NCBI GenBank assembly: GCA_021018995.1
Contig: CM037590.1
Coordinates: 103,727,097-103,791,096 of the forward strand
DNA from: Chloranthus sessilifolius
Taxonomy: Eukaryota; Streptophyta; Magnoliopsida; Chloranthales; Chloranthaceae
DNA: 64,000 bases
Reading direction: 5' to 3'
The position numbers and the translations under genes were made by a program. Below the pieces are notes generated by a model. It worked only from the letters and a program-made list of their open reading frames with translations. It was not told the origin of the DNA and searched no databases. Below, in pieces: positions 45,685 through 58,560 of this stretch. How positions within the stretch are numbered: position 1 is the first letter of the stretch; every line of letters starts with the position of its first letter.

Positions 45685-46905
45685 TCAACTCATCGCAAAA
45701 ATGTCCGGGTATTGTTCTTTCACGTCGGCCTCTCGTTCCCACGTAGCTTCATCGGCCAGATGATTTTTCCATCGAACAAGCGCTAATGGAATTATGTTTG
45801 TGTGCAACACTTGTTTTTTTCGATCTAATATCCCCGTCGGTTCTTCTATAATGCTCATATCCTCGTACATCTCAAAAGGTTGTCCTCCCAAGATATGAGA
45901 AGGATCATTCACGTACTTTCTAAGCATAGATACGTGGAAGACGTTGTGTACCCGATCGTATCGCGGCGGTAAGCCAACACGATACGCAACCTCTCCTACT
46001 TGACCCAAAACCTCAAAGGGTCCAAGATAACGGGGACTTAACTTCCCTCTCTTCCCGAATCTCATTACGCCCTTCATAGGCGACACCTTGACAAACATGT
46101 GTTCACCCACCTTGTAGTCTACACTGGTCTGCTTGATATCGGCGTAGCTTTTATGCCTGCTCTGAGCCGCTTTGAGTTTTGCCCTAATCATACGAACATA
46201 GGTGGCATTATCTTCAAGCATCTCGAGTCTCAAAATAAATTTCTCACGGATTTCCTTCCAATTAATGGGCGATTTACATCGTCTCCCATAAAGAGCTTCA
46301 TACGATGCCATCCCAACCCTCGTCTGAAAACTGTTGTTGTATGCAAACTCAATGAATGGCAGATGTTGATCCCATGATCCTTGCAGTTCTAGCATACACG
46401 CCCTAAGCATGTCCTCGATGATTTGATTTACCCGCTCTGTTTGCCCATCAGTTTACGGATGGAATGCTGAATTGAAATCCAATCGCGTTCCCATTCCCTC
46501 TTGAAATTTCTTCCAAAATTTCGACAGGTACAACGGATTACGGTCAGAAACGATACTGCTTGCAATCCCATGTAGGCGCACGATCACCTTCATATACAAT
46601 TCTGCAAGTCTTCCCGTCATGTACATCGTATTGTAATGCAAGAAATGTGCAGACTTAGTTAATCGGTCTACGACTACCCAAATGGCATTGTATCTCTTTG
46701 CAGTATGCGATAGTCCTACTATGAAGTCCATAGAGATCGAATCCCACTTCCACTCTGGTATTGGTAGATGCTGCAATAAACCAGCAGGATGTCTATGATC
46801 AACTTTCACCTGCTGACATGTCAAATACCGTGACACGTACTCTGCCACGTCTTGCTTCAACCCTCTCCACCAGTAATTCTTTTTCAAATATTGATATATT
46901 TTCAT
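45685..46905 (-). pseudogene. pol: Element C integrase and chromodomain
   Basis: 46905-46453 carries [20 protein letters not shown], where the first Cys of the CxxC zinc pair reads Tyr, then WDSISMDFIVGLSHTAKRYN and IVSDRNPLYLSKFW (catalytic Asp positions present). After one stop, 46410-45685 (241 codons) gives FIEFAYNNSFQTRVGMASYE, ALYGRRCKSPINWKE, KRGKLSPRYLGPFEVLGQVG, YRVGLPPRYDRVHNVFHVSM and the chromodomain HTNIIPLALVRWKNHLADEA-TWERE ending FAMS. The chromodomain, thought to guide integration to marked chromatin, is open and complete here. Confidence 0.85.
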
Positions 46906-46956
46906 GCTACCAGGGTGGATCGCATAGTTTGACTTGTGAGCTTCATCGAGTATTGT

Positions 46957-48700
46957 TCACTGCAGATCGGTATTGTCAGGAACGCAAAGACGGCCCTTGA
47001 ACAATAAAGAACCATTTTTCACTGTGAACTTTGGTTTGATGCCTTCGATCACATTTTGACGAATCTTGGTTAGCGTCGGGTCTTTCATCTGTAGCTCGTG
47101 GATATGCTCAAATATCACTGGCCTCACTGAAATGCTTGTCAAAAAGGCTCCTATGGCTTGCGACTCGATATTCGCATCATATAGTGCCAGATCTTCAAAC
47201 AACTTCCATCTGTGCATACCCAAAATCAAACTAGCCAACTGAGATGAATCCTTTTGACTCAAGGCATCTGCTACTACATTAGCCTTGCCTGGATGATATT
47301 GTATAAAACAGTCATAGTCCTTGAGGAACTCCATCCATCTGTGCTGCCTTATATTTAATTCTTTCTGTGTAAACAGATATCTGAGGCTCTTGTGGTCGGT
47401 GAAAATCTCAAAGGTCTCACCTACAAGTAATGTTGCCAAATCTTCAGCGCAAATATGACCACTGCCAGCTCCAGATCATGTATCGAATAATTTTTCTCAT
47501 GTTCTGCTGTCTCGACCCGTAAGCTATCACCTTTTTATGTTGGTTGAGCACGCAACCCAAACCATTATACGAAGCATCACTGTAGACTGTGAACCCTCTA
47601 CTGCCTGACGGAATCGCTAGTACTAGAGCTGAAGTGAGTCTCTTCTTGAGTTCTTGAAAACTCTTCTCGCACACTTCACTCCATTCGAACCTTGCATCTT
47701 TCCGTGTAAGTCTCGTGAGTGGTCCCGATATCTTTGAAAAACCCTCAACGAAACGCCGATAATAGCCAGCTAGTCCGAGGAAACTACCAACATCAGTCAC
47801 GGTCTTTGGTTGCTCCCAATTGACCACTGCTTTTATCTTAGTCGGGTCAACTGTGACACCATGCTTTAAGACGACATGTCCCAAAAAGCTAACTTCCTCT
47901 AACCAAAACTCGCACTTCCTGAGCTTGGTGTACAGTTGGTGTTCACGCAAAGTTTGTAGAGCAATCCTCAAGTGTTCTTCATGTTCCGCTTTTGACTTAG
48001 AGTATATTAAAATATCATCGATGAGCACGACGACGCAAGAGTCCAGGTGTGGTTTAAACACCCGATTCATCAAGTCCATAAACAAAGCCGGTGCATTCGT
48101 CAACCCAAACGGCATCATTAAAAATTCATAGTGTCCGTATCGTGTCCTGAATGCAGTCTTCTGGATGTCCTCTGTCATGACTCTCAACTGATGGTATCCA
48201 GATCTCAGATCGATCTTGGAGAAATACCTTACTCCTTGCAGTTGATCAAATAAGTCATCTATCCAAGGCAAAGGATACCTATTCTTTATAGTGAGCTTAT
48301 TTAATTGACGATAGTCAATGCACAGACGCATTGACCCATCTTTCTTCTTTACAAACAAGACCGGTGCTCCCCATGGAGACACGCTCGCTCTAACAAACCC
48401 CTTGTCCATGAGCTCTTGCAACTGCCCCTTCAACTCCTTTAACTCAGCAGGAGCCATTCTGTATGGTGCTTTAGAAACAAGCTCTGTTCCTGGTGTTAAG
48501 TCGATGGCGAACTCAACTTCTCTATCTGGAGGAAATCCGGATAATTCTTTCAGAAACACATCAGCGAAGTCTCGCACAATTGCTATCTCCGAAATAATAT
48601 TCCTCTCTTCCTTATCCTCCTTCAAGAATGCCAGGTATCCACTACACCCTTTTCTGATCAAGTGCTTGGCCCTGATTGAAGAGATAAGTGGCATAGACAT
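46957..48700 (-). pseudogene. pol: Element C reverse transcriptase and RNase H
   Basis: A 418-codon frame (48700-47444) carries the RT almost complete: [78 protein letters not shown] and [14 protein letters not shown], so the catalytic Asp pair is kept with Leu in place of the usual Phe/Tyr, and [20 protein letters not shown]. RNase H starts with [18 protein letters not shown], shifts frame near 47444, and continues 47439-46957 with [20 protein letters not shown] and [11 protein letters not shown]. It is the most complete chromovirus RT in the window. Confidence 0.9.
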
Positions 48701-48796
48701 CGATCTCTCTCATCAAAATCAAAACGATCTCCTTGTGTTAGGTCTATAGATGATGACCTTGTTCTTACAATCCACGGTTGCACAATAAGTCAACAA

Positions 48797-49190
48797 CTAA
48801 TCCATGCCAAGGATCACGCTGAATCCTTGCATGTCTAATATAATTAAATTTGTCTGTAGTTCAAAGACGTCTCCATCCATGATTCTCACGATCACGGATT
48901 TGCAAACCTTTTCGGTATCAACCAATTTCCCAGTCGAAATAGTCACGGTTAACACAAAGTCTAACTCCTCTGGGTTGACTTTCATCTTCTTTGCGAAGCG
49001 AGGGGTAATAAATGAGTCGGGTCTATCAACACTCGAGCTTCATATGTCACATCGTTTCCTTTCTCATAGATTTGTAACGTACCTAGTCATACATACACAT
49101 ATATATAATGTATACCATCATACTAAAATTATTACATACAGGTTCTTTTCTATTTTCTATGGATGCACCTTCTCTATCTAAAAATTTTTA
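48797..49190 (-). pseudogene. pol: Element C protease, active site damaged
   Basis: Frame 48985-48797 has VCKSVIVRIMDGDVFELQTN and ILDMQGFSVILGMD, the distal half of the chromovirus protease. Upstream, ARVLIDP is followed directly by THLL, so a few codons (the Gly/Ser of the active site) are deleted and the frame shifts. Confidence 0.75.
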
Positions 49191-49194
49191 CGAA

Positions 49195-50621
49195 TTTAAA
49201 TTCTTTATTTAAAAGAAGTTCTCACCTTGGATCACATCGTTTGTATTTCGGGCCTCTTGAGTTGTGACTGCGTAGGCTCTCCCTTAGACGATTGGCTTCC
49301 TCGATTGTATAGGTCGTGGCATAGCAACTAAAGCCATCTTCTCCTTGTTTGCCTCAGGGCAATCTTTGATCAAGTGGCCCACCTTGCCGGATCTAAAGCA
49401 GCCCTGAGTATCCAGCCTACAGTCCGCCATCTTGTGAGATTTGCCACACTTGGCATAAGTCTCCCGAGGTGTGGAAGAAGCTGCTCATGAGAGTGTAACT
49501 GTAGCTCCGATAGTGATAACAGGGCTCTCATATCGTATCGGTCTCCCCGACGCAAGCAATGGAAATCTCTGTTGGTTGCTCTACTGCGTCAGTCTCCCAT
49601 AACCTCCTTGGAATGGTGGTCTCTGATTGTGGGCTACGAATCTTGACTTTTTCTTCACCGGTTCATTGCTTCCCATTCTACTCTAATCCACACTCCACCT
49701 TCCTTGTTGTTCCCTCTGGCGGTAGCGGGTATTATTTTCTTCTTTAACCACTAATGCGTTGCTCATGACCTCTCCATAGGTCCTCATCTGGAATGGTGCT
49801 ACTCCTCCCCTCACGTCCGGTCTCAACCCTTGCTAAAACCTCTTCGCTCTCATCATCTCCATGATAACATAGTTGGGCGCGAAGCGAGCAAGTCGCATGA
49901 ATTCCACTCCATACCCTCTAACAGTCATCTTCCCTTGCACGAGTTGCAAAAACTGTATGTCCATTTGATTCCTCACCACTTCTAGGAAATACTGTTTATT
50001 GAACTCCTCGACGAATTCATCCCACATCTAGGGAAAATCTGGGGTCTCCTGAGCCCTAGTCCATGAAACGAACTTCCACCAAGGCCCAACCTCCCCATCT
50101 AACATGTAGGCTGCCCAACAGATGTTCTCGTCCTCTGTGCACGTGAGCACACTAAACACTTTCTCCATCTCACTTAGCCAATTTTCAGTCGCCATGAGCT
50201 CTGCTTACCCTGAAAAGCTAGGAGGTCTCATCCTCCTAAACTCAATAAATGCAGAAGACATTGGCGGTGTCGGAGCCACTGGAGGTGTAGGTGGCTGATG
50301 CTGCTCATGGGTAGTATGAGCTACCAAGGATGCTGCCTGTTGTGCCATGGCAGTCGCCATGGTTTCCATAGTGTGCATCATCCTCTAACACTCCTCTCTG
50401 TCTTCATTTCTTTCTCTGATTCTCTCATATTCCCTCTGATCTCGATCCTGACGATCTCGATCCCGATTCTCTGCCTGATCTTGGCTCTCTTGGCCACCAC
50501 TGTCTGAAGCCCCTCTATCTCCCAAAGGCACTCAATTGGTATCCGGGATGAAATCATCTCGACTATGCAAATTCTTATTATGACTGCCCCTAGGTCGACC
50601 TCTTCCTCTAGAAGACATCAT
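49195..50621 (-). pseudogene. gag: Element C gag
   Basis: The start at 50621 opens MMSSRGRGRPRGSHNKN. A long Arg/Asp/Glu-rich stretch follows (QDQAENRDRDRQDRDQREYE), then FIEFRRMRPPSFSG, WWKFVSWTRA and FVEEFNKQYFLEVVRNQMDI (50027-49833, capsid core). The zinc-knuckle region is CGKSHKMADCRLD and CFRSGKVGHLIKDC, where the second Cys of the second knuckle is Ser. Scattered stops disrupt the frame but the whole region is colinear with B. Confidence 0.8.
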
Positions 50622-50707
50622 GGTCTGCACGTGAAACCAAAGTTTCGTTAGCAAAAGTCCCTATGCTCTGACAAAAATAATGATTGTCAGAATTTCTAAA
50701 AGAAACG

Positions 50708-50720
50708 CTTTGATATCAAC
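50708..50720 (-). promoter_or_regulatory. Primer-binding site of element C
   Basis: The minus strand reads GTTGATATCAAAGC directly inside the LTR, two changes from the tRNA-iMet-type site. Confidence 0.75.
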
Positions 50721-52056
50721 TGTGACAGCCCGAATTTTGGCACCTCGAAACCTGTGCCATCAGCACGATCCTCCAAACCGTGCCCCATAGATCTACGTGA
50801 AATATTGGTATAATAACCAACAACTAAACAAGATAAGATAATTAACTGCACAATGCGGAAATAAGTATGTTAATCTAGGCATAAACTCAAAAGACAGTTC
50901 TACTTTCATGCCGACGCATGAACAGAGAACCGATCCGAACCATCGGTGATAAACAGATCACCTCAGATGGCTCGCCAAAAGAATTACATCATTTAAATAT
51001 ATTGCTTCTCAAAATAAAGACTTGACATATCAAGCCGCACAAAATACTCTCAAAACTCTCCCTATCAAAGTACACAACAGAATCTCCTAGAAGAAGTCCT
51101 CGGGAGGAGGCTCTAACTCGTCTCCGGGCACGTAGTCTGAATCTCCCGGATCAACGTCTCCTGAAACTTCAGTAGCTGCTAGCAAAGGACCTGCGATATA
51201 TAGTCTAAAGGGTAAGCTACATCCTAGCTCAATAGGGAATAACACAATGAACATATAAGTCAAATCCTCACATATATTCCATGATATGATAGCATGATGT
51301 ATTTATGAACTTAATGGAGAACAGTTTAAAGGGTTACATATGCATTGAAGTTTACTGGTAGTTTACATGTTACATTTATTATCAACTGTTCATGAATTAC
51401 ACTAAATAGGCCTAAAGAAACTTAAATCTTCAACTTAAATAATCCCCGAGCAATATAGCATCGAGCCCCAATGGAATACCCTCCATTATCTAAATAGACA
51501 GTTGTTATAAATATATCACTTTGAATACTACTCAGGTCCCTTTCTCGTAGGCGACGGGTTAATCTCATCTCAACATCCTTGGGATAGATCACAGTATCTG
51601 GATAGTACTGATTGGTCACAGATCGTCACGGATATTCCACCGAGTCAGTCGTGGGTATCCTGTCACGTCAGTGAGGTATTCTGATCAAACCTTAAATAAT
51701 AAAAATATCATGTGCTTTATATATAGTATTCACCGTGTAAATGTGCTACTTTATATCAATTAGGCTTTATCAGTCTTTGTTCAATCTTACTTTACAATCT
51801 CATTTACATCCCTGGGATGTCTAAATTACTCGCATCACACTAATGCCTTTATCACTTTCTCATCACCTGGGGATATCTTATTTTTATATGCTTACTTGGT
51901 ATCACACACACATACATACTGAGAGGATTATATGATTAAAGTATTTTCATTTCATTGGTGTATCACACACACACATATAGAGATTATATGATTCATTTCA
52001 TTTCAATATCACTACATACATGCTCTTATAATCAAAGTACATATTTAAGGTGTTCC

Positions 52057-53466
52057 TGTTAAGTAGTGAAAAATACCATTTTTCACCCCTAAACATGAGC
52101 TTTGAAAGACCCTTGAGAAGACTAAATAAGTGCTTTAGTGTGCATTTTACAGCTAACCAATTAGACAGGTCCAAGTCCGAAAAGCATCCTAAAATGATCA
52201 AAAAGCTGACAACTCATGTCAAGCTCAAAGAGGGAGTGAAGAAATAGCCTCAGCAATGGCTAAAAAGGTCCTAAAAGAGCAAGAAAAGACCTGAAGAAGA
52301 AGAAGGATCCATTCGCAAAGAAGAAATCAAGTTAAAAGTTCAAATCGCAAAGTAAAAAGTACTTTTCGGAAAGGTCAAAGTTCTGCTCAATTGATTACGA
52401 GCTGTAATGAACTACTCGAAAAGAACCATGTTACTTGAATAGTTGAAATTTCCTTTTCGAATAGAAGATCCGGGAGAAGTCCTGCGAAAAAGACTTTACA
52501 AGCCAAATTGCTTTGCGAAAAGAACTTACGGAGCCAAAACACTTTGCGAAAAGGCACTTAAACTCTCACGAAGGACATTCGGGAATTACACTTGTTTAAA
52601 GGGCATTTCAAGAATCTCTTGCAGCGCCCCAATGCATTTAATGAGTGGACATTTCGGAAGATTCCAATCAAGATCCAAAAGCATATTCCAACCCATGTGA
52701 GTGCTCAAAGATGAAATCACTTGGCGAACTTCTAGAAGCTCAAGCATTTTTGAATTCCATAGAATTGATGCTTCTAGCGCTGATTAGGTGAACGGATCGA
52801 GCATTTTCATTGGCGAGCAGATCTGGATCCCGTGCTCAAGCGCCATTGGGCAATCCAGATCGAACACTTCGATTGGTCAATTCACTGCATGCGGATCAAG
52901 GGAAAGCTATAAATAGAGAAGACATTTGCCCAATTGTGGCATCCAGATTTTGAGTTTTCATCTCTGTTTCCCTCCTTCCGGTCAGATAGTCTATCTGTAC
53001 CCCTTGTAATTTCTTCCTCTGTTTTGCTTTTGAGAGTTGTTGAGAGTGATTTGTAACTCCAAGGAGATCGGATTCAAGACTGCAAGTCCGAGGGCTTTCT
53101 AAAGCCGTGCTTTGTAATTGTAATTTTGGATTTTAAAAGGTTGCTGTAATTTGTGTCTTCTCCATTGGAGTCATGTCGAGGGTTCTGAATGTTCACCTTA
53201 GTGCATTAGACTTCTTTAGATTCACTCACCCGCATCCAACTTCCCTTAATTCATTGTCCCTGTGCGAATTAGCGTTGGTAACCTAATTCTAGCAGCACTT
53301 ACAGTGATGTTCATGTTCTGAACTAAAGAACAGGCCACAACTATTGTTAGCCCTCAATGTGCTGATATCCCTTTCATAAGTTAACATCCATATAACCTAG
53401 CATTCTTTAATTCTTTAATTCTTGATTAATAATGCACATAATTATGGCACACTTGGAGCGACAACA
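52057..53466 (+). repeat. Sole LTR of element F
   Basis: TATA box GCTATAAATAGAGAAG at about 52905-52920. Upstream (52310-52570) are seven to eight TTCGCAAAG / TGCGAAAAG sites, less regularly spaced than in D. Its start and middle are clearly related to the D LTR but strongly diverged. Confidence 0.9.
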
Positions 53467-53472
53467 AGTTTT

Positions 53473-53490
53473 TGGCGCCGCTGCCGGGGA
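53473..53490 (+). promoter_or_regulatory. Primer-binding site of F (tRNA-Asp type)
   Basis: TGGCGCCGCTGCCGGGGA, six bases after the LTR end, the same layout as in D. Confidence 0.9.
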
Positions 53491-54879
53491 AGTTTGTTCT
53501 AAAATTGGTAGACCTAAGTTTTTTTTCTATTTTGTAGATTTGATTTTTTAATTTTTTCTTTAAACCTGCACTTTGCATTCCAAGTGCTTGATTAAATGTC
53601 TACAGCAGTTTTGTATAGAAAACCTGTTTCTTATCTGCAGAAATTTTTTTTTTTATTTTTTTTTTACGAGTTTTTATTCTTTGCCTTCTAGTTATTTGAA
53701 TAAATCTCCGCCACTCTTTTGTCTTTTTGTCAAATTTGGGCGTGCTTTGAGTTTTCTTTTTATTTTGTCAATACTTGAATAAGGTAATCTGCAGCTTTTG
53801 GATGTTTGCAGATCCGAGCCTGGCCCAACAAGGAGCATCTGGACCAAAGCTGGGAGCAGATCTCGCTTGAGTTTGCATCCCTTCTCCTTTGCATTCATTT
53901 TCTATTTTAAATTCTTGAGAACCGTAGCTCATGTGTTTAATGTTTGTTTTGATTATAATTTCTTTGTCTTTTAGGCATCTTTGATTTTTTTACAAAACCA
54001 AATACAAAATAAAAGAAGCTGAAAACACAAATAGAAAATCTTTGAGTTGTTTCTCATTATTTTCGAAGAGTAAATAAGGGCTCTTGTTGAGCTTGCTGAT
54101 CAAAACAAGTAAAAAAAAAAGTATAATAAAAATTAGAAAATTATAAAACAATATAGATATCTTAGGATGTTGTTTTCTCCATTTGCATCCACTTTTCCCA
54201 TCCGGACTCTTTGAGATCATTTTTTTTTAGGAATCATGTAGGATTATGAGTAGTGGATTGTATATTCAATGGTCCCACTTATTTTATTTTCCTTCCAGAT
54301 TTCTTCATCATAAATGGCTCTCAATTTGTGTGTGAACCTGTTTTTAATATGTGCTCCCATGCTTCATTATTTTTTTCATACCCATCATCAACAAAGGGGT
54401 CAATCTTATGAATCTTATGAATCATTTGGCATTAGATTTTCGGTTTTAGGAATTTTAGTTTCAAATTTCGCTTTTTAGATCGTCAATTTTTTCTTTCTTA
54501 GGTTAATGTGTCCTCGTTTCTTGATTTTCGTCATTTTTACGTGAGTATAGCTAGTTTCTAACTTTGTTTTCTTATTTTGCATTCACAAATTCAGCTTTTG
54601 TATCAACACTTTTCTTTTTCCTTTTAACTTTGTATTCAGGTCCTTACCTTGCTTTTCTGCTTTCTGTTATTAGCATTAGTTTCCTTTCTGTTGCATAGTA
54701 ATCCTTCTATTTGTTAGATTTTATTAAGCAGTTCTAGCATTGTTTTGTTGATTTTTCTTGCATTTGTATATCATGTTTTTCGTTTCCTTGCTCATATCTT
54801 CAGTTTTACATTTTATTTTCTCTTTGCATATAGTTTAGATTTTTCATTCTTAGTTTTCTTTCTTCTTTTACCTACTTTG
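53491..54879 (+). other. F leader: T-rich sequence, no gag or pol
   Basis: Where D has about 6 kb of gag and pol, F has 1.4 kb of T-rich sequence without any recognisable retroviral motif in any frame. It may be intron-like or filler. Short frames here are not supported. Confidence 0.6.
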
Positions 54880-56340
54880 CCTCGAGCCCAGAATTTGTCC
54901 CCATTACCCATTCCTTTGGTTTTGCCTAACCCATTCATTGATGCTTGTAAGCTCATACGAGCTATTGGTGGATGAAACTTTTTCTCCTCCAAACTTGATT
55001 GCGTGCTATCTTTAAGATATCTCGTGGAGGCTTCCCTCGGCACCATCCTCACTCCATTACGAGAAAATTTACCCAAGGATGACAAAGTTGTGGTATCGTA
55101 ACCTCACCACAGTCACAGAGGAACATCTTGATGTGCCAACCCTAGTTATTTTTATAGACAATGTGACTTAATCAGGATCACGAGGACATTGGACATGCCC
55201 TAGGATACCTTTTCAATTCAATCTGATGGACCCTTGATCGCCTCCTGAAGTTGCCTCTTTCAGAGATATGGCGCCCATTTGACAGGGCATGGTGGGTTAC
55301 GGGCAATCAATAATGAGAAGAGATCTCCGCAATATCTATCGATGGATTCCATACTCCGAGGGAGTTTTATGTTATCAAGGGCACACCTAAGAGAGGCGAA
55401 CCCCATCTTAGAAGCCCTCTTTCACTTCTCTAAGGGCAATTCTTCAATGCCCCATGATCCCGAGCAATGGTCGATGTGAGTGCCAAGGTAAAAGGAATGT
55501 AAGATTGCTGGCCTCCCCTTTGGAAGACTCATTCTGACCCTCTTAAGAGCCAAGTTTGACATTAATAGGAAGAGCCCTTTGAGGTGCTCACTCCTCACAA
55601 CTTTGGCAAGAAAGCACGGACCACAAGTCGTGCCATGTTAAGAAGAATGAGGGAAGTAGGAGAACCCCATGCCCATGCCTGCACTGCACCTATTGCCCTG
55701 CACGAACCCATAGCACTGAGCGAGCTAGTTCTTCTTCGAGCATGACAGAGAACCAAGCCACGAAAGTGTGGGTGGGCATGAAGTGGAAATTCTGTGGAGC
55801 CTCAACCACCTCGAGCCTCAGCCCGGCCCTACCAGTTTAAGCCCAACTCCCTGTGGTGACCAGCTCTTTAGTCGCACCACTTCTTGCACTTAGTCCACAC
55901 AGTCCCGAGGTAGCCAGCTCTTCACCTCCTACGACCACAGATGGCCCGGTTCCCTATTCCTCCACACCTCCCAATCCCTCTAGGCCAATCTCCCCACACC
56001 TCCCCTACACCCAGATCCTCACCTACCTCCAAAATATCCAAGCCCAGCTCCAAACAAATGCAGATAATCACCGCATACATAGGAGCTCATCCAAATGTTA
56101 ATCGCCCCATTACCACCTACCCCATTACCCTGCTTCCATTTTGCCTCACAGTAACCCAAAGACCGAAGTCCTAGTGCTTCCCCTCCACTACCACCTGCAG
56201 ACACCCAAACCACCTGAACTACCTATGGCCTCACTTCCCTTGTTGCCGAGTTAGCTACCCAAGCAGACCCCCTCTATCACCACCTCTGCTCGCTAACTTA
56301 ACTACCCAAAACACAACCTTCCCTCCACCTTCCCCGCCTC
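54880..56340 (+). pseudogene. F accessory ORF remnant
   Basis: Begins with LSPLPIPLVLPNPFIDA and, across frame changes, LSLRYLVEASLGTILTPLRE, then IFIDN-type and FGRLILTLLRAKFDI-type segments that follow the D aORF in order. A Pro/Ser/Thr-rich linker comes next and ends in PYTQILTYLQNIQAQLQTNA, the same C-terminal helical segment as in D. At least six lesions are visible. This is the only protein-coding remnant in F. Confidence 0.75.
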
Positions 56341-58066
56341 TCCCTTAATCCAGTCCCCCTCCATCTTTAATTTTCTTTTCTTCTGTAATGTTTCTAGTCA
56401 ATAAATTTTGCTTTCTCCAATGCTCCTTTGTCATGTTTTACTTTCATTGCTTATGATTTCCTTCATGTTTTTCTGAATAATGGGACCATGCCACCTTTGA
56501 ACCGAGGACACTGCTCCTCATAGGTTTGGGGTGTGTGATGATCCCCGCCCTCGGACAACAAAGATAAAGGCGTAAAAATCACCTAAGTAAGGTGAAAGAA
56601 TTTAATGTACTTAAGAATCAAGTTAACTAGGAAATTTTTAAATATTCTTTGCAAAAATTTAGACATTCTAAACCTTGCGATAGTCTACATTTCCATGATG
56701 ATTACACCATGAAAACCTACTGGTATCAGCATTTAGCAAGTCAAAGGAAGAGAAAAAGGTAAAGATATACTTAAAAGCTCAAGGAAAAACCATAACCAGT
56801 GAGAATTGAGCCCATATATTTTCCATCTCTGTTGAAGAGTGGTGAGGCAATTTTTACGATTCAAAGGATTGGTGAGGCATTAGATCCACTAGAAGTTAGG
56901 AAACTCCAAATTAAAACAAGTAACAAGACTCATGAAATCGAGGAAAGATCAAGGCCTTCTTTGGACAAAACTGAACCTCAATGTAACCAACCAAGAAAAA
57001 TCACTTTGTTGTACCCCATTTGAGTCATAAATCCTACAATCCTTCATCAAAATACCCAAAAGTACTTTGAACCTATGGAACCAATTCAGCCTTCCTCACT
57101 CTAAGAATTCAGAGGTAAGGAGAAAGAATCGAAGATGGCCCATTTGGGCAACATCAAGAAAATGAAGAGAAAATACCTCAAAAAGCAGGCAATATGGTGG
57201 TGAGAAAGAAGAGACAAACAATATGAAAAAGTTGCAAGCAAAAAGGCAAAAAGGGACCTTATGTTAAAAAAAATGCAAGATCAAAGAAAGAACTGATCGT
57301 GAATGTGAGAATCTCGAAAAGAAGAAGAAAGAAGCTAAACTCAAAAGGTGGAGTCATGAACCATCTCCGCACTTCCCGAGTTCTCAAATTCAAACCCTGC
57401 TCAAACCGCCTTTCCTTGAAACTTCACTCCATAAGCCATACAAACAAACCTAGATTAAAAGTCCTTGTGATCCAAAGTTGAGTGAGTCATGTAGAGATAA
57501 GAAGTTCCCCAATCTATGGTGAGGAGATGTCAATGATGCGACACGAGAACAGGCCTATGCTCATGCTTACAGATCCCTTTGGGAGATGTAACTGCTCTTG
57601 AGCTTGAGTGAAAACGAACCCCTCAACAAAAACACTGATGAGAGTATACCCTGGTGAGTGTTTGGGTTGGAACTTGAGCACATTAAGTATGACTTATAAC
57701 CTAATTTTTATCCATAGGATGAGCTTACTGCTGGCACATTTGTATGATTTTCTATGACTGTTCACAGATTGGAAATATTGAAACATTCATGAGGTTTATA
57801 AATGTTGAAATCTCCTTACAAACAATACAACTAAATTTCTGTGTAAACATGGATTCAAGAGTAACTAATTTCGATCTTTGATTGCTCATGAGATAACAGT
57901 GCACTAATGCCAACTGTCCCATGGAGAAGTTTGTGGGTACCTTCACTGAAAACCCTCAGGAGACTTCACTCCTCCTCTAGGGATCACCTAGGGGTTGAAA
58001 AGGCTTGTTGCATATGCTAAATGCACCTGTGCTTCCTACAAAAGTGGCTCTTTACTTTGTTTTTTT
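56341..58066 (+). other. F 3' untranslated region
   Basis: Contains AATAAA near 56400, a polypurine tract GGTTTGGGGTGTGTG (56522-56536) matching the upstream tract of D, and A-rich sequence. The end (57950-58050) closely matches 31840-31980 of D inverted. No gene is seen. Confidence 0.65.
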
Positions 58067-58249
58067 GTTCCCTACTTCAAGTATCTGACTGTCCAAGCAT
58101 CAAGGTCTCACACCGCTCCTCATGCTTGCCTTAGCTTGTACCACCTATGGCACATCATAACATATGCACAGCATCAATAAGGATGCAATAGAGAAGGTCC
58201 AAGACCCTCCATGAACCTTAATATTCAACTAAGCAGTCAACTCAAACTG

Positions 58250-58560
58250 CCAAAATCGATTAATCGATTTCCAAAATCGATTAATCGAAACCCTAAATCG
58301 ATTAATCGATTCTCAAATCGATTAATCGAAATCCAAAATCGATTAATCGATTCTCAAATCGATTAATCAATTTTCTCAAGCCTTATTTCTCCAGCCACTG
58401 GAGGTACTCAGTCGATTTCTAAATCAATTAATCGAATTTCAAAATCGATTAATCGATTTCAAGATCGATTAATCGAACACGGGCTTTTATACTTTTTTCA
58501 ACTTCCAGACCAAAATTGATTAATCGATTTTCCAAATCGATTAATTGATTTGGCCAGAAC
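58250..58560. repeat. TTAA-centred palindrome array in the 5' LTR of C
   Basis: About 12 copies. The run of perfect or near-perfect sites from 58257 has start-to-start distances of 21, 21, 20, 21 and 20 bp. Confidence 0.9.

Larger units (their letters stand above)
52057..58066 (+). mobile_element. Element F: gag-pol-less Athila relative with one LTR and a 5-bp TSD
   Basis: The left end is a 1,410-bp LTR (TGTTAAGTAGTG ... CAACA) followed by the TGGCGCC primer site. The body carries only a decayed aORF and the long 3' UTR. The right end stops in a poly-T run (TTTACTTTGTTTTTTT) about 45 bp short of where the polypurine tract lies in D, with no 3' LTR. GTTCC still flanks both sides (52052-52056, 58067-58071), and the empty site is seen in the sister LTR near 26404. 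Confidence 0.85.
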
